Assembly (NCBI GenBank): GCA_020850915.1
Contig: JADZDV010000070.1
Location: 1 to 12,932, forward strand
DNA length: 12,932 nucleotides
Direction: 5' to 3'
Source of the DNA: Chloroflexota bacterium
Lineage (GTDB): Bacteria > Chloroflexota > UBA6077 > JADZDV01
Positions 7,711-12,932 of the stretch are shown here, one piece after another (position 1 is the first letter of the stretch; each line of letters begins with the position of its first letter). The position numbers and the translations under genes were made by a program. The notes beneath the pieces are model-generated. The model was not told the DNA's origin, ran no database searches, and saw only the letters and a list, made by a program, of their open reading frames with translations.

Positions 7711-9936
7711 TCAGGCTGGGTCCGCGGGGGAGATCCTGCAACGGCCGAGGCGATAGGGCCAGCCGCCATGGGCCGGGTCGCAGAGATCAGGATTGTCCTC
7801 TGTCAGGACGTTGACGTTTGTCTCGAAGACGCCGAACAGCGCCGGCGCTGTGCCGGCCCGCTCAGGGTACCACCATCGCTCGGCGTCGACGACGCGCGGG
7901 TGCATCCGGTCGTCAAGCTCGACGCGCTGGCGTATGCGCCCGCCTGGCGTCTCGATCCAGACCCAGCCGCCTTTCTGCAGTCCCAACCCCTCTGCTGTTC
8001 GTGGGTGGATACGCACGGTGGGGTCGGGATGCTGTCGGCGAAGCGAGGCGACTTGCCGGTGATCCTGGTGTGTCATGATCAGGTTCGTGGCGCCGGTCAT
8101 CAGCAGGAGCGGGTAGGCCATCTCCTCGTCAGGCTCGGTGCGAGGCGGCTCGTACGACGGCAACGGGTCGAACCCCAGCTCGGCCAGAATGGACGATGCC
8201 AGCTCCACCCTGCCGCTCGGCGTCCCGAAGCCCAGCGGTTTCCTGGTCTCTGAGTCGGGTTGCTCGTGCTTCTGAAAGACGGTCGGTTCGTCGATCCAGT
8301 GCTGCTTTCGACCGACCAGCTCCGCGAATGTCAGACCGGCCGGGGCAAGCATCTCGTCCCAGAGGCCTTCGAGTGTGGCTGGCCAGCGTTCCGTCTGACC
8401 GAGCCGACGGCCGAGGTCGCGGACCAGCTCGTAATCCCCGTGGCGCTCGTGCCGGGGCGGCACGGCGGCCGCGGCAGCCACGGTGGTCGCCCCGAAGCCG
8501 GTCACGTACATGTACGATTTCTCGAGCCAGGAGGCGGCCGGCAGGACATAGTCGGCGTATTGAGCGGTGGCGGTCATCGACAGCTCGTGGACGACGAGCA
8601 GGTCGAGATTGTCCGAGCGCAGCGCGTCGCGGACGAGCCCGGCGTTCGGGAACGTTCCGAGCGGGTTGTTGTGCTGCACGAGCAGCGCGCGCACGGGATA
8701 AGGCTGGCGGCTGAGGATTGCGCGGAAGATCGACGGCGGGTGGGCGGCCGCCGCGTAGCTCGCGTCGAGCAAGCGGCGGTGCCCAGGCCAGAGTCGGCGC
8801 GCGGCCTCGGTCAGACGCTCATAGCCCTCGACGTGGAGCCTGAAGCGGTCGCCGCCGAGGCGCTTTGCGCGCTGCTCGGGCGGCAGCAGATCGTAGAGCT
8901 GGGCGTCCACCTTGCTCTGGATGCTCAGAGGCGGACCCTGAAGGATGTTCCCGCCGCGGCGGTCTAGATTGCCGGTGACCGCGATGAGCGTCGCGAGGGC
9001 GCGCTCCAGCGACAGCGCATTGCGCCCCATGCCGTTCGGCGAGCCGTGGGAGAGGGCACTCGGGGGTTGGCCAGCATACAGCCGGGCGCACTCCCGGATC
9101 TGCTCGGGTGCAAGCCAGGTCCACTCGGCCACCCGCTCTGGCTCGTACGCCGCGGACCGCTGGCGAAGCTCGTCGAAGCCGACGCACCAGCGCTCGACAA
9201 ACGGACCGTCCCAGAGCCCTTCGTCGAAGATGACGTGGAGCACGGCGAGCGCGAGCGCCGCGTCGCTGCCTGGTCGAAGCTGGAGCCAGAGGTCCGCCGC
9301 CTGCGCTTCAGCCGTACGGATCGGGTCGACCACGATCAGCCTGGCGCCCGCGCGCTGCGCCTCCCGCATGCGCCCCCAGACACGCGGACGCGAGGCGGAT
9401 GGGTGGTGTCCCCAGAGCAGGAGTGTCCGGGTCTCGCCGGGGCGAATGTCTGACGCCGAGGGACCGAAGCCAAAGGTCAGCGCCTCGCCGACCATCTTCG
9501 GGCCCAGGCAGATCACCGACGTCCCACCGTAGTTCGGGCTGCCGAACAGGTTCATGAAGCGGATGCCGATGCCCTGGTCGGCGCCATGGAACGTACCACT
9601 CAGGTACGCGACGGCCTCCGGGCCGGATTGTGCACGGATCGCCAGCAGCCGGCTCGCAATGTCGTCCAGCGCCTCGTCCCAACCGACTGTCTCCCACCGA
9701 CCCTCGCCGCGCCTGCCGAGCCGACGGAGCGGTCGGTTGAGCCGGCCCGGATGGTGGAAGTACTCGATCGCCGCGAGGCCGCGCTTGCAGATGAAGCCGC
9801 GGGATAGAGGGTGGTCGGGATCGCCAGCGATCCCGACCGGTTGGCCGCGGTCGACGTTGACGAGCACCCCGCAGACGGTCGAGCAGTGCGAGCAGACCGC
9901 CTGGCGCAGCTCGCCATCCGCGGAGTGCAGTGCCAT
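7711..9936 (-). CDS. Molybdopterin (bis-MGD) oxidoreductase, acetylene hydratase/thiosulfate reductase-like branch
   Basis: A 741-residue Mo or W enzyme of the DMSO-reductase superfamily. The N-terminal 4Fe-4S motif is Cys15-x2-Cys18-x3-Cys22-x27-Cys50, with Lys51 next to the last Cys, as in formate dehydrogenase and nitrate reductase. The central molybdopterin domain includes GWDEALDDIA (85-94), FMNLFGSPNYGGTS (127-140) and Cys143 in ICLGPKM, the likely metal ligand. The dinucleotide-binding domain from about 606 has the TGA...HRQVASLRRQHPDP pattern and FGVFETNVNVLTEDNPD near the end, which resembles the acetylene-hydratase-like C-terminus. The residue after the second Cys is Ser19, not the Asp that acetylene hydratase uses, so hydration of acetylene is unlikely. 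There is no Tat signal, so it is cytoplasmic, and no ferredoxin-like or membrane partner is adjacent. ATG at 9936 lies 3 bases after the SBP3 stop. Substrate unknown. Confidence 0.93.
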   Translation of the reverse strand: MALHSADGELRQAVCSHCSTVCGVLVNVDRGQPVGIAGDPDHPLSRGFICKRGLAAIEYFHHPGRLNRPLRRLGRRGEGRWETVGWDEALDDIASRLLAIRAQSGPEAVAYLSGTFHGADQGIGIRFMNLFGSPNYGGTSVICLGPKMVGEALTFGFGPSASDIRPGETRTLLLWGHHPSASRPRVWGRMREAQRAGARLIVVDPIRTAEAQAADLWLQLRPGSDAALALAVLHVIFDEGLWDGPFVERWCVGFDELRQRSAAYEPERVAEWTWLAPEQIRECARLYAGQPPSALSHGSPNGMGRNALSLERALATLIAVTGNLDRRGGNILQGPPLSIQSKVDAQLYDLLPPEQRAKRLGGDRFRLHVEGYERLTEAARRLWPGHRRLLDASYAAAAHPPSIFRAILSRQPYPVRALLVQHNNPLGTFPNAGLVRDALRSDNLDLLVVHELSMTATAQYADYVLPAASWLEKSYMYVTGFGATTVAAAAAVPPRHERHGDYELVRDLGRRLGQTERWPATLEGLWDEMLAPAGLTFAELVGRKQHWIDEPTVFQKHEQPDSETRKPLGFGTPSGRVELASSILAELGFDPLPSYEPPRTEPDEEMAYPLLLMTGATNLIMTHQDHRQVASLRRQHPDPTVRIHPRTAEGLGLQKGGWVWIETPGGRIRQRVELDDRMHPRVVDAERWWYPERAGTAPALFGVFETNVNVLTEDNPDLCDPAHGGWPYRLGRCRISPADPA

Positions 9937-9939
9937 GAG

Positions 9940-11640
9940 CTACTTGACGGAGATCGCCGAGAAGTCGATCCGCTCGTCAGCCAGCGGCTTCAGGTTCTGG
10001 ACCTTCTTGTTGAAGGCGTAGAGGTCAAACTGCTGGTCCAGGAAGATGACGTTGGCTTCTTCACGGAGCACGGCCGCGGCCTGGCCCAGGAGATCGGCGC
10101 GCTTGGCCGGGTCCATCTCCTGCGCGGACTGCTTGAGGACCTGGTCGAAGGCGGGCGTCGGGTGGAAGCCAAAGCGGCCGCCGCTCACGAAGAAGTTCAA
10201 GAGGCTGCCGGCGTCCGGAATGCTCGTCAGGCCAACCAGGGCAAGGGGGCCGAGGATGCCCTTGTTGAGGTCGTCTGTCCAGATGCTGTAGTCCTTGACG
10301 TTCACCTTCACCTGGACGCCGATCTTGGAGAGCTGACCGGCGACCGCCTCCGACAGCTCTTTGTCGGCGATGTAGCGACCCGAGGTCGTCGTAAGCGACG
10401 TCTCGAAGCCGTTCGGGAAGCCCGCGTCCGCCAGGAGCTGCTTCGCTTTCGCCGGATCGTACGGATACGGCTCGAGCTTGCCGTTGTAGCCAAAGTAGCC
10501 CGGTGTGACGATCGAGCCGCGCAAGACCGCCCCGTAGCCGCCGAGGACGGTCTTGATCAGCGTGTCCTTGTCGACGCCGTAGTTCAGGGCCTGGCGAACC
10601 TTCAGCTCTTTGAGTGGCGTATCGTACTTGACGGTGTTGATCTGGATGTACATGCCGCGCATGCCGGCCTGACCAAGCACCTCCAGGTTCTGGTCGCTCT
10701 TGATGCTCTCGATGTCCGAGATTGGGACGAGGGTGATCACGTCGGCACGGCCTGTCTTAAGCGCCGCGACACGCGCCGCGCTCTCAGGGATCGGGCGGAA
10801 CGTCACCTTCGTCAGGATCGGCTGTGTGCGCCAGTAGGCGGCATTCGGCTCCAGGACGACGCGCTCGTCCGGGACGAACTCGGTGACCTTGTACGGGCCG
10901 GTGCCGATCGGTGATTTCGCCATGCCGGCGAGGCCCTGGTCCGTGGCGTACTTCTGGGGCACCATGCCGATGCGGGTGAGGTTCATCGGCAGCAGCGGTG
11001 ACGGGGCCTTGGTGACGACATTGACCGTCATCGGGTCCACGACGTTCACCGAGGCGATGTCGCCCGTGTAGACGCCGTAGCCCGACTTCGTCTCAGGATT
11101 TCGGACGCGGTCCAGGTTGTACTTGGCCACGTCCGCGTTCCAGGGCTCGCCGTTCGAGAACTTGACGTTTGGGCGGAGCTTGAACTGCCAGGTGGTCGGA
11201 TCGACGAGCTTCCACTCGGTTGACAGCACGCCGTAGAGCTGGCTCTTGGCGAAATCCCAGTCGAGCAGCGGCTCGTTGACAGCCTGGGTGATGTTGCGCG
11301 TGGTCTGCTGGTTCAGGACGTGCGGATCGAGGTTGCGGGGGTCCGTGCCCTGGGCGATGGTCAGCTCCTGCTTCACGCCGCTCGGGGCCGCGGGAGCCGG
11401 GGCGGCCGGCTTCGCGGCCGCGGTTGGTTTGGTAGCCTCCGCCGGCTTTGCCGGCGCGGCGACGGCCGGAGGCGGGGTCGCGGCCTGGGTCGGAGGGATC
11501 GCCGGCGCGGCCGCGGGCGCGGGCGCGGCTGGCTTGGCGGTGGGCGAAGCGGCCGGCGCCGCGCAGCCGGCGACCAGCAGCACCGCCAGCGCCGCCGATA
11601 TGGCGGCGGGAGTCAGTCGAGGGAATCGGTAAGCAAGCAT
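9940..11640 (-). CDS. Family-5 extracellular solute-binding lipoprotein, copy 3 (SBP3)
   Basis: A 566-residue DppA/OppA-like lipoprotein, first gene of the unit with the Mo enzyme, racemase-fold protein and LLM oxidoreductase. The start is ATG at 11640, with GGGGAG (11651-11646) five bases upstream; the open frame continues to 11706 without a better site. The signal peptide ends VAGC with lipid Cys26, followed by an Ala/Pro/Lys linker (about 27-88) and the binding domain from KQELTIAQGTDPRNLD. It is clearly a paralogue of SBP1 and SBP2, with shared blocks such as FSNGEPWNA and VRQALNY. It differs most in the C-terminal third: GRFGFHPTPAFD replaces the NSQRSVP region, and the nearby loop (YSIWTDDLNKGILGPLALVG) is changed. 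That suggests a different or shifted ligand. No permease lies in its own unit, so it probably shares the DppB/DppC pair of the next unit. Confidence 0.95.
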   Translation of the reverse strand: MLAYRFPRLTPAAISAALAVLLVAGCAAPAASPTAKPAAPAPAAAPAIPPTQAATPPPAVAAPAKPAEATKPTAAAKPAAPAPAAPSGVKQELTIAQGTDPRNLDPHVLNQQTTRNITQAVNEPLLDWDFAKSQLYGVLSTEWKLVDPTTWQFKLRPNVKFSNGEPWNADVAKYNLDRVRNPETKSGYGVYTGDIASVNVVDPMTVNVVTKAPSPLLPMNLTRIGMVPQKYATDQGLAGMAKSPIGTGPYKVTEFVPDERVVLEPNAAYWRTQPILTKVTFRPIPESAARVAALKTGRADVITLVPISDIESIKSDQNLEVLGQAGMRGMYIQINTVKYDTPLKELKVRQALNYGVDKDTLIKTVLGGYGAVLRGSIVTPGYFGYNGKLEPYPYDPAKAKQLLADAGFPNGFETSLTTTSGRYIADKELSEAVAGQLSKIGVQVKVNVKDYSIWTDDLNKGILGPLALVGLTSIPDAGSLLNFFVSGGRFGFHPTPAFDQVLKQSAQEMDPAKRADLLGQAAAVLREEANVIFLDQQFDLYAFNKKVQNLKPLADERIDFSAISVK

Positions 11641-11674
11641 GTGATCTCCCCGGGGCCGGAGTCGGTTTGGGGTC

Positions 11675-11703
11675 AGTCTAGAGGCGGGAGCGTTGCGCGT
11701 CAA
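11675..11703 (-). promoter_or_regulatory. Sigma70-type promoter of the SBP3-MopB-racemase-LLM unit
   Basis: The -35 is TTGACG (11703-11698, 5 of 6 consensus), the spacer 17 bases, the -10 TAGACT (11680-11675, 4 of 6). The predicted start near 11668 leaves a short leader of about 28 bases before the ATG at 11640. It has the same -10 and spacing as the promoter at 6025-5997. Confidence 0.7.
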
Positions 11704-11746
11704 CAATCTCGGCTAGTTCGCGGCTGGCGCCGGGTGATCTTGGGAG

Positions 11747-11790
11747 TGGCTCTGATGCTTTGCGGGAGGGCGGTCTATCCTGGCTCTGAT
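11747..11790. repeat. Pair of 10-base direct repeats upstream of the SBP3 promoter
   Basis: TGGCTCTGAT occurs at 11747-11756 and again at 11781-11790, 34 bases apart start to start, in the spacer between the broken right-end gene and the SBP3 promoter. It could be a tandem regulator site, since 34 bases is close to three helical turns, or chance. Apart from these repeats and the promoter, nothing else was seen in 11641-11795. Confidence 0.3.
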
Positions 11791-11795
11791 TTCCG

Positions 11796-12932
11796 CTACG
11801 GCTGGGTGCTCTCGCTGCCCACCCCAAATTCAACAGCGTATTCAGGCCCATCTGACTCTTTCAAGGTAGGAGCAACCTGGCTGGCGCGTACGTAGTCACT
11901 GCCCTGTTGTCCCAGCGCGTCTGCTCTGAGCTTCCTGGCCTCCACGTGCTCAGTAATTGGAGCACGCTCGAGAACCTTATTGACGAGGACACTGAAGAAG
12001 CGGGTGATATGCAAATCTGACGGGATTCGGTCGCCGAGCGATGACTCAGAAATGATGTTGGCGATGCCTCCATCTCGCAGCGACCAAGGCGAGACGACTA
12101 CAACAGTCGCAGCATCGTAGGCGCTCACCCAGTCCCGGCCCGGTGCGGTGAGCTTTCTCATCATGTCTACAACAGGCAGGAGACGATCGGTCGCGAGCAA
12201 CGTCTCCGGGACCAGAATCAGGGCTCCTATCGCGGAAACCGACCCCGCGGGTTCTTCAGGTCGCCGTCGAACTCTTCCCAGCGGTTGGGCAGATTCTTGA
12301 GTAGCTCGGCGGGTTTCTCGACTCCGAGAGCAAGCGTCTTGGTGGATACGGCGAGCTCCAGGCCTCGGTCCCACGCTGAAGAGACAACGTCGATCTGCTT
12401 TCGTCGCCCCTCTCCAAGAACCGTGGTTGTGGGACGACTAACCTCCAGGAGCAGTGTTGCGAAAGCCGACTTGATCGCTGCGCGGATGCGACGGATCTCC
12501 CTTGGGTATGAAGCTAGTTTCCTTAGCTCCGCACGGGTGGCACTACTCGCCAGGGAGCTCGGGTGACTCCCAAACGCTTCGAGGTCGGCCTGGAGAGATG
12601 CCGCGGTGTCAGTCAACTGCGACATAAGCTTCTCTACGCGGGATGGCAGTGCCGCATCGTAGATAAACGAAGCCGTGGTATTGACGTAATAGGGGGAGTC
12701 TCGGCGCGGCAGCACATTCTGTATTCCCGCAACCCGCAATTGCTCCGCAACCCACATGTCGAGCGTGGTGGCCACCGCTGCGCCAGTCGTGTTTTGTGGG
12801 TCTGCGAGAACGAGGAGTCGACCGAGCAATTCGAGGTCGGGGGAAAAGCCGGCGGCGGTCCATTCTGCTTGGCTCGGGACCGACCGAATCATGCCCCCGA
12901 TCGTCTGCTGAAGTCGGGCCTTGCCGGAAATC
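11796..12932 (-). pseudogene. Frameshifted gene, 5' end outside the window; possible PD-(D/E)XK nuclease or restriction-enzyme remnant
   Basis: Two overlapping frames read as one protein. The first runs from the window edge (13 codons before an internal Met at 12892) to a TAG at 12229-12227 and ends KNPRGRFPR. The second picks up at about 12230 with IGALILVPETLL and ends at TAG 11798-11796. Adding one base near 12230 joins them as GRFPRIGALILVP, giving about 378 or more residues. The first part holds LLLEVSRP, GEGRRKQIDVV and LELAVSTKTLA, with Asp168, Glu179 and Lys185 counted from the Met at 12892. This resembles the D...E-x-K core of PD-(D/E)XK nucleases, but loosely. Composition is visibly richer in A/T than the rest: bases 12001-12060 contain 31 G+C of 60, against 40 of 60 at 7081-7140. 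No partner methyltransferase is in the window. Family not recognised with certainty; a sequencing error could explain the frameshift. Confidence 0.6.

Noticed and set aside
7711..9936. Calling the Mo/W enzyme acetylene hydratase
   Set aside because: The C-terminal region is similar, but the residue next to the second cluster Cys is Ser19 instead of the catalytic Asp.
9811..10914. Plus-strand open frame (367 codons) opposite SBP3 and the MopB N-terminus
   Set aside because: Antisense shadow of two certain genes; a similar shadow frame occurs opposite SBP2 (4517-5464) for the same reason.
12225..12240. Programmed -1 ribosomal frameshift
   Set aside because: No X-XXY-YYZ slippery heptamer is in phase with the upstream frame, and no strong downstream structure was seen; a one-base deletion explains the data more simply.

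Overview
The window is GC-rich (about two thirds G+C over most of its length) and almost entirely coded on the minus strand, so transcription runs from high to low coordinates. No rRNA, tRNA, CRISPR array or insertion sequence was seen. The lineage is probably Chloroflexota-like (Thermomicrobia, SAR202 or relatives): lipoproteins with long Ala/Pro linkers, several paralogous family-5 solute-binding proteins, and LLM-class and SDR oxidoreductases in one cluster. This is inference from style, not a phylogenetic result.

Right end (11796-12932): a more A/T-rich segment holding one broken gene, open at the window edge. Its reading frame is interrupted by an apparent one-base deletion near 12230. 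It has a weak PD-(D/E)XK-like nuclease signature and may be the remnant of a restriction enzyme. It looks compositionally foreign to the rest.

Unit A (11703 down to 6022): a good sigma70-type promoter (TTGACG-N17-TAGACT) drives a lipoprotein family-5 solute-binding protein (SBP3), a molybdopterin bis-MGD oxidoreductase of the acetylene-hydratase/thiosulfate-reductase-like branch, an Asp/Glu/hydantoin-racemase-fold protein that lacks both catalytic cysteines, and an LLM-class (luciferase-like) flavin or F420 oxidoreductase. Gaps are 3, 33 and 6 bases, so co-transcription is very likely.

Unit B (6025 down to the left edge): a second promoter with the same -10 hexamer and 17-base spacer (TTGACA-N17-TAGACT) overlaps the stop codon of the LLM gene. 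It drives two tandem paralogous solute-binding proteins (SBP2, SBP1), a DppB-type and a DppC-type permease, and a short-chain dehydrogenase cut by the window edge. No transporter ATPase is in view; it may lie beyond position 1 or elsewhere in the genome.

Reading together: the cluster looks like an import-and-catabolism locus. Three closely related binding proteins, probably serving one permease pair, bring in a small organic molecule, and four enzymes (Mo/W oxidoreductase, racemase-fold protein, LLM oxidoreductase, SDR) act on it. The substrate cannot be read from sequence. The most notable points are the cysteine-less racemase-fold protein inside the operon, the MopB protein with an acetylene-hydratase-like C-terminus but without that enzyme's catalytic Asp, the triplicated binding proteins, the matched promoters, and the frameshifted nuclease-like gene at the compositional border.
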